The notes under the pieces: generated by a model | The model's input: the letters and a program-made list of their open reading frames with translations, nothing else | What the model was told of the DNA's origin: nothing | Databases searched by the model: none | DNA from: Actinomyces sp. ZJ308 | Lineage (GTDB): Bacteria; Actinomycetota; Actinomycetes; Actinomycetales; Actinomycetaceae | Reading direction: 5' to 3' | Length of the DNA: 64,000 nt | Assembly (NCBI RefSeq): GCF_011752065.1 | Contig: NZ_JAAIJY010000002.1 | Location: 153,909-217,908 of the forward strand | In this document: piece by piece, positions 49,814-58,179 of the stretch | Numbering within the stretch: position 1 is the stretch's first letter | Layout: each line of letters begins with the position of its first letter | Position numbers and translations under genes: made by a program

Positions 49814-50913
49814 GACCAGTTCCCATCATCGGAGACTTCGCGTTCATCCCGGTCACCTGGTGGATTCTCGTCCTCCTCGTGAGTGCCGCTCTGGTCACTC
49901 TGCTCATCGTCTCCCGCCGTCGACTGGACCGTGATGCCGCCGAACCGGTCGCCCGCTGGGCCTGGTGGCGACGCCTGGCCATCGTCGTCGTCATCGTGCT
50001 GGCCATGGCGGGGCCGGCGATCCGTGGCAGCGAGGCCATCAGCGTCTCCAACGTGGAGATCTACATGGTGGTGGACCGCACCGGGTCCATGGCGGCCGAG
50101 GACTACCAGGGCAAGGGGCCCGACGGCGTCGACCAGGCGGCCTCCACCAGGCTCGACGGCGTGCGCTCCGACATGCGCGCCGTCCGGGACGCCTTCCCGG
50201 ACTCCCGGTTCTCCATCATCGCCCTGGACAACACCGCGGCCACGGAGCTGCCGCTGACCCACGACACCAACGCCGTCGACTCCTGGATCGGCTCGCTCAA
50301 GCAGGAGGTGACGGGCCACGCCACCGGCTCCTCGCTGGAGGTGGCGCTGCCGCTGCTGGGCCAGTCCCTGGTCCAGTCCCGTCAGTCCGAGCCCAAGGAC
50401 ATCCGCCTCGTCTATATCTTCTCCGACGGCGAGGCCACCGATGACGGCCGCGGCGCCCAGGCGGCCGACAGCGCGGGCATCTCCTGGCAGTCGCTGGCCG
50501 GCCTCGTCGACGGCGGCGCGGTGCTGGGCTACGGAACCGCCGAGGGCGGGCAGATGCGCAGCTACGACGGCTCGGCCGCCACCGGCGAGCACACCCAGTC
50601 CGACTACATCGCCGACGGGGAGGGCGGACAACCGGGCGTGTCGAAGATCGACGAGAACGAGCTCCAGACCGTGGCCAAGGACATGGGGCTGTCCTACTAC
50701 CACCGCACCGGCGGGTCGGGTGACGACCCGACGAGCGCGTTCACCAACCTGGACATCGAGGCCGTCACCTCCGACGGGCGGACCAAGACCAACGCCCGGG
50801 TCTACCTGACCTGGCCCCTGGGGATCATCGCCTTCGGCCTGCTGCTGTGGGAGATCATCGACCTCATGCGAGCCGACCGCCGCCTGCGTCTTCTCATGGG
50901 GAAGGGGAGATGA
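49810..50913 (+). CDS. Membrane-anchored VWA protein (BatB-like)
   Basis: 367 residues. N-terminal helices (VTWWILVLLVSAALVTLLIV and LAIVVVIVLAMAGPAI), a VWA domain with the MIDAS variant VVDRTGSM (D-x-T-x-S), and a C-terminal helix (LGIIAFGLLLWEIIDLM). It is a paralogue of the preceding gene in layout. Together with MoxR and DUF58 it forms the expected MoxR-VWA set. ATG 49810 and the stop at 50913 both share ATGA overlaps with neighbours. Confidence 0.87.
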   Translation: MRPVPIIGDFAFIPVTWWILVLLVSAALVTLLIVSRRRLDRDAAEPVARWAWWRRLAIVVVIVLAMAGPAIRGSEAISVSNVEIYMVVDRTGSMAAEDYQGKGPDGVDQAASTRLDGVRSDMRAVRDAFPDSRFSIIALDNTAATELPLTHDTNAVDSWIGSLKQEVTGHATGSSLEVALPLLGQSLVQSRQSEPKDIRLVYIFSDGEATDDGRGAQAADSAGISWQSLAGLVDGGAVLGYGTAEGGQMRSYDGSAATGEHTQSDYIADGEGGQPGVSKIDENELQTVAKDMGLSYYHRTGGSGDDPTSAFTNLDIEAVTSDGRTKTNARVYLTWPLGIIAFGLLLWEIIDLMRADRRLRLLMGKGR

Positions 50914-51869
50914 TGACGACAGGAAACACTCCCGGAGCGGATTTCTCCCAGGGGGCTGGCGAGACCGCCGAGGGCGAGACGTTCGACTACCTGAAGGAAC
51001 CGGAGTCGAACGCGTCCCAGGACGCCTCCGCTCCCGAGGACCCCCGACGGCGCGAGGCCCGCCTGCGCCGGCGCCGTCGGCTCCTCAAGATCGGCGGGGT
51101 GCCCGCCGTGCTGGCCACGATCATCTCCCTGTGGCTCGGGTCGATCTTCCTCATCTCCCTGGCCGGTAACCGTGCGGCGGCCGCCGGTCACTACGACACG
51201 GCGCTGTCCCGCTACCGCACGGTGGCCCGGATCAATCCCTGGTTGGAGCAGTGGCGCGTCTACTTCAACCTGGGGACCGGGCAGCTCGCCGCGCAGGATC
51301 CGACCGCCGCGGTCTCCACCCTCAACAAGGCGCTCACCAAGGCTCCGAGGGCCAAGAGCGACCCCCAGACGAAGGTGAAGCAGGCCGGCTCCCCGGAGTG
51401 CATGGTTCGCGTCAACCTGTACGTCGCGCACATCTCGCTGGCCACCCAGGCGCAGGAGAGCGGCAATGCGACGTTGGCGGACGAGCACGCCGAGGCCGCC
51501 AGGAAGGCCGCCGACACCTGCGAGGTGCCGCCCCCGCCCGAGCAGGACCCCTCGGCGACGCCCAGCTCGGATCCCTCGGCCACACCCAGCTCGGATCCCT
51601 CGGCGTCCTCCAGCTCCGACCCGTCAGCCAGTTCCAGCAGCGACCCGAGCTCGACGCCCAGCTCGGATCCGTCGGCCACGCCCAGCTCGGATCCCAGCGC
51701 AACCCCCAGCTCGGACCCGTCATCATCGGCCTCGAGCTCACCGGGTGAGACGGCCTCCAGCTCACCGACCCCGGCCGACGACCGGGCCCAGCGCCTGCGC
51801 GACCGCAACAACGGCGGCACGGGGTCCAGTGAGAAACCCGGCGGAGACGGCGGGGGGAAGCCCTGGTGA
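50910..51869 (+). CDS. TPR-like membrane protein with Ser/Pro repeat tail
   Basis: 319 residues. After an acidic N terminus and RRREARLRRRRRL, a membrane helix (VPAVLATIISLWLGSIFLIS) leads to a TPR-like helical repeat region: AAAAGHYDTALSRYRTVARI and NLGTGQLAAQDPTAAVSTLN with KALTKAP, ending in a possible Cys pair. The last 110 residues are a Ser/Pro/Asp/Thr repeat tail, likely extended into the wall. In Bacteroidetes Bat operons a TPR protein (BatC/E) follows the VWA genes, so position and content agree. Start at ATG 50910 or 50913; GAAGGGGAG is directly upstream. Confidence 0.75.
   Translation: MMTTGNTPGADFSQGAGETAEGETFDYLKEPESNASQDASAPEDPRRREARLRRRRRLLKIGGVPAVLATIISLWLGSIFLISLAGNRAAAAGHYDTALSRYRTVARINPWLEQWRVYFNLGTGQLAAQDPTAAVSTLNKALTKAPRAKSDPQTKVKQAGSPECMVRVNLYVAHISLATQAQESGNATLADEHAEAARKAADTCEVPPPPEQDPSATPSSDPSATPSSDPSASSSSDPSASSSSDPSSTPSSDPSATPSSDPSATPSSDPSSSASSSPGETASSSPTPADDRAQRLRDRNNGGTGSSEKPGGDGGGKPW
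51546..51713 (+). repeat. 24-bp coding tandem repeat (DPSATPSS), seven units
   Basis: Seven 24-base units, each encoding Asp-Pro-Ser-Ala/Ser-Thr/Ser-Pro/Ser-Ser-Ser, run without a gap from 51546 to 51713, followed by a degenerate eighth unit. A wall-spanning linker with potential length variation. Confidence 0.9.
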
Positions 51870-52363
51870 GCGGATCCGATACCGCGAGTGCCTCCCGGCT
51901 CGTGGTGGCGGCCGCGGTCCTGGACCGGCTCGAGCGCCCGACGACGCTGCTGTGCGCGGCCCGCTCCTACCCGCCCGAGCACGCGGGGCAGTACGAGCTG
52001 CCCGGGGGCAAGGTCGAGCCCGCCGAACAGCCCACTCAGGCCCTGGCCCGTGAGCTGGATGAGGAGATCGGCCTGAGCGCGCGCCTGGGTCCCGAGCTCC
52101 TCCCTCCAGAGAACCTGGCGGTCCCCGCCCCGCCGGGCGGCGGCCTCGGCGACGACGCCCCGGCCTGGCCGGCCATGCACGGATTCCGGATGCGGGTGTG
52201 GCTGGCCGAGCCGGCCCGGCCCGGAGAGCGGGGGCGGGCCGGCGCTGACCACCAGAGGCTGGAGTGGGTGAGCCTCGACCCGCCGGAACGGCTGGGACGG
52301 TTGCCGTGGCTGGAGGCGGACCTGCCGATCATCGACGCGCTGGTGGCGACGCTGGGTCGCTGA
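51866..52363 (+). CDS. Nudix hydrolase (MutT-like)
   Basis: 165 residues. A complete Nudix box: GGKVEPAEQPTQALARELDE followed by EIGL, that is G-x5-E-x7-R-E-x-x-E-E-x-G. A MutT-like role in hydrolysing oxidised or other nucleoside triphosphates is likely, but the substrate cannot be assigned. A Gly/Pro/Ala insertion (about residues 85-105) is non-standard. The GTG at 51866 overlaps the preceding stop (4 bases), so it is translationally coupled to the Bat-like operon. Confidence 0.9.
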   Translation: MSGSDTASASRLVVAAAVLDRLERPTTLLCAARSYPPEHAGQYELPGGKVEPAEQPTQALARELDEEIGLSARLGPELLPPENLAVPAPPGGGLGDDAPAWPAMHGFRMRVWLAEPARPGERGRAGADHQRLEWVSLDPPERLGRLPWLEADLPIIDALVATLGR

Positions 52364-52430
52364 CGACGCCGATGCCGGCAGGCGCTCGCCGGTTTCCTGA
52401 CACTTCTATCACCCGCGTCATCTCGTAGGT

Positions 52431-52442
52431 TAGGGTGACCTC
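52431..52442 (+). promoter_or_regulatory. -10 element of a probable leaderless transcript for the TetR gene
   Basis: TAGGGT (52431-52436), 6 bases, then ATG at 52443. No Shine-Dalgarno. Confidence 0.55.
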
Positions 52443-53135
52443 ATGCCGAAGATCCTGGGTTCCTCACTGGCCGAGCATCGAGAGCGCACGCGCACGGCCC
52501 TGTTCCAAGCGCTCTCCGAGCTCATGAGCCAGCGCAGCTTCGACAAGATCACGCTGTCCGACGTCGCCAACCACGCGGGCGTGGGGCGCACGGCCGTCTA
52601 CAACCACTTCGCGGACAAGGAGGACCTCCTCCTGGCGTTCATGGAGCACGAGGCCGGCCGCTACGCCGAGGAGCTCTCCCGCGCACTGGCCGGGACGCAG
52701 GACCCGATCGACCGCCTGCGCATCTACGTGCGTCAGCAGGCCCTCATCGCCCGCCACTTCCACTTCCCGACGTCGGGGCCGCTGGCCAACTCCGTCTCCC
52801 GCGGCACCGCCGGTCGCCTGCGGGCCCACGGCGCGCTCCTGGCCCAGATGCTCGCCTCGATCCTCACCGACGCCATGGACCAGGGGCTCATCCCCGCCCA
52901 GGAGCCCGAGCAGGTCATCCCCCTCATCCACGCCACCGTCATGGGCGGGCGCCCGACCCCCACGGACCCGGAGCGGCGCCGGGCCTACCTGGAGTCCTTG
53001 GACGCCTTCGTGCTGCGGGCGGTGGGAGCCAGCCAGCCGGCTCACGCCGTCCCGACCATCCCGCGTCCCCACGGCACCGAGCCGGTGGAGGGAACCGGCC
53101 GTTCTGGTTCGATTCGTCACACCGCGGTCGGCTGA
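52443..53135 (+). CDS. TetR/AcrR family transcription regulator
   Basis: 230 residues. The helix-turn-helix is RTRTALFQALSELMSQRSFD then KITLSDVANHAGVGRTAVYN and HFADKEDLLL. The C-terminal helical ligand domain is followed by a Pro/Thr-rich tail of about 30 residues. The target is unknown: it stands alone between the Nudix and M50 genes in the same direction. No clear dyad is seen in the 80-base upstream gap. Confidence 0.87.
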   Translation: MPKILGSSLAEHRERTRTALFQALSELMSQRSFDKITLSDVANHAGVGRTAVYNHFADKEDLLLAFMEHEAGRYAEELSRALAGTQDPIDRLRIYVRQQALIARHFHFPTSGPLANSVSRGTAGRLRAHGALLAQMLASILTDAMDQGLIPAQEPEQVIPLIHATVMGGRPTPTDPERRRAYLESLDAFVLRAVGASQPAHAVPTIPRPHGTEPVEGTGRSGSIRHTAVG

Positions 53136-53189
53136 CAGCGTGCGCCGTGGGCTGCCGGGCGCACAGGTGCACCTGGCAGACTTCCGCCC

Positions 53190-53897
53190 GTGAACCTGAG
53201 TTGGACTGATACCTGGAACGACCTGCTGGCGCGCGCCTCGAGCGTCGTCGGCCTGGACCCCGGCGTCCTGTGGCCGGCGCTGGCGATCCTCCTCATCGTG
53301 CTGGCATGGGCCCCGGCCCGCCGCTGGGGACGGACCCTGGTGACGATCGTCCACGAGGCCGGGCACGCCGCCGTCGGCCTCATGGTGGGTCGGCGCTTCC
53401 TCGGCTTCGTCGTCAGCCGGGACCTGTCCGGGCACGCCGTGACCGCCGGCAAGCCCACCGGCCCCGGCCGGGTGGCCACCTCCTGGGCCGGCTACCCCGC
53501 CCCCGCGGTCCTGGGCGCCGTCGTCGTGCTCCTGGCGCTCCACGGCTGGGCGAGCGCGGTCCTGCTGCTCGGGCTGGTCCTCCTGGCGGTCCTGCTGGTC
53601 ATGTCCCGCTCAGTGCGCACGGTCCTCCTCGTGCTGCTGGTGGCGGTCCTGACCGGCTCGCTGTGGTGGTGGGGCGGATCGTGGCGCGACGGCGTCGTGG
53701 CCGGGATCGGGCTCGCCCTCATCGTCGGGGCCTGGGACTCCCTGCGCGACGTCTCCGTCTCACGTGATCCGCAGCAGGACCACCGTACGCTGGCCCAGCT
53801 GACCGGCATCCCCGCCGGGGTGTGGCTGGCGACCTGGTTCCTCGTGGACGCGCTGGCCACCGGCGTCGTCGTGATGGCGGTGCGCGATCTCCTGTGA
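53190..53897 (+). CDS. M50-family (M50B-like) membrane metalloprotease
   Basis: 235 residues with six or so hydrophobic helices. The zinc motif HEAGHAAVGLMVG (H-E-x-x-H) sits in the second helix. The third ligand is probably in AWDSLRDVSVS (Asp). It belongs to the M50B-like group found in actinobacteria; related site-2 proteases cut membrane-bound anti-sigma factors. Substrate unknown. The GTG at 53190 is 7 bases after CAGACT. Between 53898 and 54108 I find no gene. Confidence 0.85.
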   Translation: MNLSWTDTWNDLLARASSVVGLDPGVLWPALAILLIVLAWAPARRWGRTLVTIVHEAGHAAVGLMVGRRFLGFVVSRDLSGHAVTAGKPTGPGRVATSWAGYPAPAVLGAVVVLLALHGWASAVLLLGLVLLAVLLVMSRSVRTVLLVLLVAVLTGSLWWWGGSWRDGVVAGIGLALIVGAWDSLRDVSVSRDPQQDHRTLAQLTGIPAGVWLATWFLVDALATGVVVMAVRDLL

Positions 53898-54108
53898 GGA
53901 GGGGGCCGGCGCCGGATGAATGGCCCCGAACCGGACCGTGGGCCGACCCGTGGTCCAAGATGGCCTAATCTTCCTCCTGGCGACGCCGAGCCCCGCGGGC
54001 CCGTCCGCCGTCCCCACCCGACGTCGATCGCCGTGCGCTCCCGCGCGCAGCCGGCGGCCGGGGCCCATCCCGCCCCCGGGCACCCCGGGATTCCCTCAAG
54101 GAGAACAC

Positions 54109-55326
54109 ATGATGCTGACCCGTCGGACCCTCGGCCTGACCACCCTGGGACTGGCCGTCTCGGCCACGCTCGCCGCCTGCTCGTCGACGTCCCAGGACGA
54201 GGCCACCGAGGAGGGCAAGATGGCGCTCATCGTCTCCGACGCGGGTGAGGCCGCCTCGGAGGAGCTGTCCAAGGCGGTGGAGGCCTTCACCAAGGAGACC
54301 AAGGTGGAGGTGGACGTCAGGACCGTCTCCGACATCTCCCAGGAACTGGCCCGCGGGATCACCGCCGCCCCGACCGTCGACGTCGTCGTCCTCAACCCGG
54401 CCCAGCTGTCCAGCTACGCCGGCTCCCTGCACGCCTGGGACCAGGGCTCGTCCGCCGTCAAGGACGCCCACCCCGCCCTGGTGACGAGCGCCACCAGGCA
54501 GGGGAGGATCAGCGCTGCGCCCAGGGACGTCTCCACGCTCGCCCTGTTCATCAACACCTCGCTGTGGTCGGCGGCGGGCCTGAGCGAGTCGGACTACCCC
54601 ACCACCTGGGAGCAGCTCGAGCAGGTGGCCGCCGCCCTGACCTCCGACGGCGTCGTCGGACTGACCCTGGATGCCTCCTACTCGCGCGTCGGCGCCTTCA
54701 TGGTCCAGGGCGGCGGGGGGCTGACCAGTGCCGACGGCACCCGGGCGACGGCCTCCTCCGAGGGATCGGTCGCCGGACTGACCGAGGTCAAGAACCTCCT
54801 GTCCTCCGGCTCGGCCGGTTGGGGCGCCGACCTGCCCGCCGGGTCGGCGGCGGACGCCTTCGGCCAGGGGCAGGCCGCCATGGTGGTGGAGACGGACGCC
54901 CTGGTGAAGACCCTGGCGGATGTCTACTCGGGCGTCTCCTACACGGTCGTCGAGCTGCCTGCCGGCAGTGGCGGCAAGGGGACCCTGCAGTTCCCCACCT
55001 TCTACGGCGTGGTCGAGGCCTCCAAGCACAAGGCCGACGCCATCAGGCTCGTCGAGTACCTCAGCGGCGCCGAGCGGCAGGTGGCCCTGGCCGGCGCGGC
55101 GGGGACAGTGCCCGCCGGCCGCTCCGCCGGTGAGACCTGGAGGGGCAAGCACGCCGACCAGGCCGCCTTCCTGGCCGGCGTCGAGTACTCACAGGCCGTG
55201 CCCTCCGCCCCCGGTGTCTCCGACGTCATCGCCAACCTCGACAACGAGCTGCCGGGGCTGGCCGCGGGCGACCCCGCCGGCATCCTGGCCGGCGCCCAGG
55301 TGAACCTGGAGGCTCTCCTGTCCTGA
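54109..55326 (+). CDS. Extracellular solute-binding lipoprotein (ABC transporter type)
   Basis: 405 residues. A lipoprotein signal peptide (TLGLTTLGLAVSATLAACSS) with lipobox LAAC at about residue 24 is followed by a bilobal substrate-binding domain: MALIVSDAGEAASEELSKAV (periplasmic-like N lobe), PTTWEQLEQVAAAL, and AFGQGQAAMVVET (the classic SBP segment). Resembles sugar- or iron-type SBPs of family 1. No permease or ATPase genes occur nearby, so it is an orphan in this window. AAGGAG is 5 bases before ATG 54109 (ATG 54112 also possible). It is followed by a strong terminator. Confidence 0.87.
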   Translation: MMLTRRTLGLTTLGLAVSATLAACSSTSQDEATEEGKMALIVSDAGEAASEELSKAVEAFTKETKVEVDVRTVSDISQELARGITAAPTVDVVVLNPAQLSSYAGSLHAWDQGSSAVKDAHPALVTSATRQGRISAAPRDVSTLALFINTSLWSAAGLSESDYPTTWEQLEQVAAALTSDGVVGLTLDASYSRVGAFMVQGGGGLTSADGTRATASSEGSVAGLTEVKNLLSSGSAGWGADLPAGSAADAFGQGQAAMVVETDALVKTLADVYSGVSYTVVELPAGSGGKGTLQFPTFYGVVEASKHKADAIRLVEYLSGAERQVALAGAAGTVPAGRSAGETWRGKHADQAAFLAGVEYSQAVPSAPGVSDVIANLDNELPGLAAGDPAGILAGAQVNLEALLS

Positions 55327-55349
55327 CGCGGCGGGCGACAGACGACAAC

Positions 55350-55380
55350 GAGGGCCCGGACCGTGACGGTCCGGGCCCTC
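55350..55380 (+). terminator. Terminator of the solute-binding protein gene
   Basis: Perfect 14-bp stem GAGGGCCCGGACCG / CGGTCCGGGCCCTC with loop TGA. It lies between the SBP stop and the convergent tRNA-Gly, so it can serve both. Confidence 0.8.
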
Positions 55381-55384
55381 GGCC

Positions 55385-55458
55385 TGGAGCGGGTGACGGG
55401 AATCGAACCCGCGCTGTCAGCTTGGGAAGCTGAAGTTCTACCATTGAACTACACCCGC
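55385..55458 (-). tRNA. tRNA-Gly (anticodon CCC), CCA encoded
   Basis: On the minus strand the 7-bp acceptor stem GCGGGTG / CACCCGC, D-arm GTTC..GAAC, anticodon stem TCAGC / GCTGA around TTCCCAA, giving anticodon CCC, and T-arm GCGGG-TTCGATT-CCCGT. The CCA end is encoded (55385-55387), in contrast to tRNA-Thr above. Confidence 0.95.
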
Positions 55459-55675
55459 GTGGCACCGGTGGACCTGCGTCCCAGGTGCGTGCGGAAGTCT
55501 AACCCAGACTCCGGCCGTCTGCGCAAATCGATCTCAGGGACTCGCCGGCTGTGTCGGCGGTCGGCGGGGTGCCGGCGCACTGCCGTCCTCACCGTGGACA
55601 GGCCCTGCCGGTGATGGCCTCTGCCGTTAGAATCGCAGATGTTCTTCCGGACACCTCGACGCATGCGGTGAGTAC

Positions 55676-56164
55676 ATGACCTATCCGACCGATCCCTACG
55701 ATCCCGCCTCGGGCCTCCAGCCGGATGCACCGGCGCTTCCACCAGGATCCTCTGCGGGGGAGCACCCGGGGGCTGAGTACCCGCCCAACGCCGGTCAGCC
55801 CGGTGACGGAGCGCAACCCGGATACGACCCACGGGCGGGCTACGGGCCCCAGCCCGGTTACGGTCCCGGCTATGCTCCGCCGCCCGGATACGGCCCCTAT
55901 CCGGGCTACGGCCCCGCCCCGGGCAAGTCCAAGGTGGCCGCCGGTATCTTGGCGCTGCTCATCGGCACCCTCGGGATCCACAACTTCTACCTCGGTTACA
56001 CGGGCAAGGGCCTCATCTAGCTCCTGGGCTCGCTCCTCAGCTGCGGATTCCTGGCCATCCCGATCGCCATCTGGGCCTTCATCGAGGGGATCCTCATCCT
56101 GACGGCCCGGCCGGGTGAGCCGCCGTGGGGCGTCGACGCCGATGGTGTGCCACTGACCGGCTAG
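55676..56164 (+). pseudogene. TM2-domain protein gene interrupted by an in-frame amber codon
   Basis: 163 codons in one frame, with a TAG at 56018-56020. The N-terminal part is a Pro/Gly/Tyr-rich tail (QPGYGPQPGYGP-like). The TM2 domain starts KVAAGILALLIGTLGIHNFY then LGYTGKGLI, then stops; past the TAG the frame continues LLGSLLSCGFLAIPIAIWAF then IEGILILTARP and is clearly coding. TM2 homologues have Gln at this spot (LIQL), so a CAG-to-TAG change is the simplest explanation. The frame ends at a TAG (56162) that belongs to the terminal repeat of the next element. ATG 55676; a TAGAAT -10 lies at 55628. Function of TM2 proteins is unknown. Confidence 0.85.
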
Positions 56165-56330
56165 GTCGTGTTGCGAAACTAGGCCCGCGGGGATCTCTCA
56201 GAGCCGCAGCAAGGCACGCGCCTCGTCGCGGTCGTAGGGTAGGTCGCGCGTTCGAGGGGTAAAGGGTACGACCGCGCGACCTACCCTACGAACCCGCGGA
56301 TGCCTCGCCGTGCTTTCGCAACACGACCTA
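56162..56330. mobile_element. 169-bp MITE-like element with perfect 17-bp terminal inverted repeats
   Basis: Left end TAGGTCGTGTTGCGAAA (56162-56178) and right end TTTCGCAACACGACCTA (56314-56330) are exact inverses. A TA dinucleotide at both outer ends fits the TA target duplication of IS630/Tc1-type transposition. An internal perfect 17-bp inverted repeat (56234-56250 with 56273-56289) folds the middle. It contains no gene. The left end provides the stop codon of the TM2 reading frame. Confidence 0.8.
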
Positions 56331-56419
56331 AGGCACGAGGGAAGTCCGCGTGGGAAGTCACTGGCGCCGTCGGAAGACTCTGTTCCGGCACTCCCCGCCG
56401 ACCTGGCACAATCGGGCCC

Positions 56420-57055
56420 GTGCTGCTCTCCGACCGCGATATCCGCACCGAGCTCGACGCCGGACGGGTCGTCCTCGACCCCTGCGACCCCGAGATGATT
56501 CAGCCGGCCTCCATCGACGTGCGCCTGGACCGCTGGTTCCGTCTCTTCGACAACCACCGCTACCCGGTCATCGACCCGGCCGCGGACCAGGAGGGCCTCA
56601 CTCACCTGGTCGACGTCGGCGCCGACGAGCCCTTCGTCCTGCACCCCGGCGAGTTCGTCCTGGGGGCCACCTACGAGCGCATCACCCTGCCCCACGACGT
56701 CGCCGCCCGCCTGGAGGGCAAGTCGAGCCTGGGCCGCCTGGGCCTGCTGACCCACTCCACCGCCGGGTTCATCGACCCCGGCTTCACCGGGCACGTCACC
56801 CTGGAGCTGTCCAACACGGCCACCATGCCCATCAAGCTCTGGCCGGGGATGAAGGTGGGGCAGCTGTGCTTCTTCCGCCTGTCCAGCCCCGCTCAGGCCC
56901 CCTACGGCTCGGGCGCCACCGGCTCGCGCTACCAGGGGCAGCGCGGACCGACGGCCTCGCGCTCCCACCAGTCCTTCCACCGTACCCGTATCCCCGACGC
57001 CCCGGCGGCCCCCGCCGACGGCGCCGGTCCCGTCTCCCAGGAGAAGCACGCATGA
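56420..57055 (+). CDS. dcd: dCTP deaminase
   Basis: 211 residues against about 190 in E. coli Dcd. It makes dUTP (or dUMP in bifunctional forms) from dCTP, supplying the thymidylate route. Conserved: [56 protein letters not shown] (with the catalytic Ser/Arg), [15 protein letters not shown] with the Glu, and [16 protein letters not shown]-terminal extension of about 25 residues, Pro/Ala-rich, follows. The GTG at 56420 is placed at the first conserved residue; it is 7 bases after CACAAT. The stop overlaps the next start by 4 bases (ATGA). Confidence 0.94.
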   Translation: MLLSDRDIRTELDAGRVVLDPCDPEMIQPASIDVRLDRWFRLFDNHRYPVIDPAADQEGLTHLVDVGADEPFVLHPGEFVLGATYERITLPHDVAARLEGKSSLGRLGLLTHSTAGFIDPGFTGHVTLELSNTATMPIKLWPGMKVGQLCFFRLSSPAQAPYGSGATGSRYQGQRGPTASRSHQSFHRTRIPDAPAAPADGAGPVSQEKHA

Positions 57056-58179
57056 GCGACTCGACCGACTTCGCCGTCTCCCTGCCCACCGACACCGGCA
57101 CCTTCACGGCCTCCTCCATGCTGCCGGTCGGCCTGCTGGACACCAACCACGTCCTGCTCCTGGCCGACGACGTCGCCCCCGACGAGGTCGAGGCCCTGGC
57201 CCTGTCCCAGGACATCCAGGCCGGCTGGGTGGGGGTCTCCAGCCTGCAGCTCTTCCCCGGGGTCTCCCTGCTGGGGCCCTGGCAGGTCGACGCCGAGATG
57301 CGCAACCTCCTCGGGGCGCCGGAGTGGACCACCCAGCTGATGATCCTGGACTGCCCCCGAGTGCGCGCCGGTGCCCTGCCGGCCGAGCTCGCCGGCCTGG
57401 ACCCGCTCTCCGACGCCTTCCCCAAGGCTCAGCCCACCGGAGCCGAGCTGGTGGCCCTGACCCGTCTGCGCGCCATCGCCCGGCGCCTGGCCGGTGCCCT
57501 GCGGCTCATTCCCGGTGGGGACACGGAGGAGCCGGTCCTGGTCGAGCCCAGTCCCGAGGTCTCCGCCTCCCTGACCGTCTACGCCCCGGTGTGGCTCGGC
57601 CCGGAGGACCTGGCGGCCGTCCTGCGGCCCGTGGCCCCCGAGGTGACCACGGCCCTGGAGGCCGTCCAGCCCCGGGGCGCCGTCGGACTCGACGCCATCG
57701 ATCCCGAGCAGCTCGAGAGCCTCGTGGAGCGCATCGGCCCGGAGGTCTTCGAGAAGGCCTGGCGCGGCTCGGAGAAGGTCCGCCAGGACACGATGCGCCA
57801 GGAGATCGTCGCGGCCGCCACCGGCAACGTCATCGAGGAGCTGCGCGACGGCTACGCGGTCGTGACCCCGGTCGACCCCGAGCACGAGGGCTGGGGGCGT
57901 ATCGAGGTGCGCGCCGGCGCCACCGACGGGCTGCCGCTGGCGGTGCGCGGGGAGCCGTGGGCCCGCGGGGCGGTCCTGTCCTACGACCTGCGCTGGATCC
58001 CCCAGGACCAGGCCGACGCCTACGCCGAGGTGGTCTCCCGCTCCCGGCGCCGCGAGCGTCAGACGGCCCGGGACCTGGTGGAGGAGCTGGCCACCGTCCT
58101 GGTCTCCGCCGTCTCCGGGGTCGCCGTGGACGACGACGGATTCCTCGTCTCCCTGGGCGAGGACGCCGAGGAGGCCTGA
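57052..58179 (+). CDS. Protein of unknown function, co-transcribed with dcd
   Basis: 375 residues, acidic, no membrane helix or signal peptide, no motif I recognise. Visible segments: [80 protein letters not shown] and [20 protein letters not shown]. It has full actinobacterial codon bias. AGGAG lies 8 bases before ATG 57052, and it overlaps dcd by 4 bases, so the two are coupled. The 3' end overlaps the next gene on the other strand by 121 bases. Confidence 0.75.
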   Translation: MSDSTDFAVSLPTDTGTFTASSMLPVGLLDTNHVLLLADDVAPDEVEALALSQDIQAGWVGVSSLQLFPGVSLLGPWQVDAEMRNLLGAPEWTTQLMILDCPRVRAGALPAELAGLDPLSDAFPKAQPTGAELVALTRLRAIARRLAGALRLIPGGDTEEPVLVEPSPEVSASLTVYAPVWLGPEDLAAVLRPVAPEVTTALEAVQPRGAVGLDAIDPEQLESLVERIGPEVFEKAWRGSEKVRQDTMRQEIVAAATGNVIEELRDGYAVVTPVDPEHEGWGRIEVRAGATDGLPLAVRGEPWARGAVLSYDLRWIPQDQADAYAEVVSRSRRRERQTARDLVEELATVLVSAVSGVAVDDDGFLVSLGEDAEEA

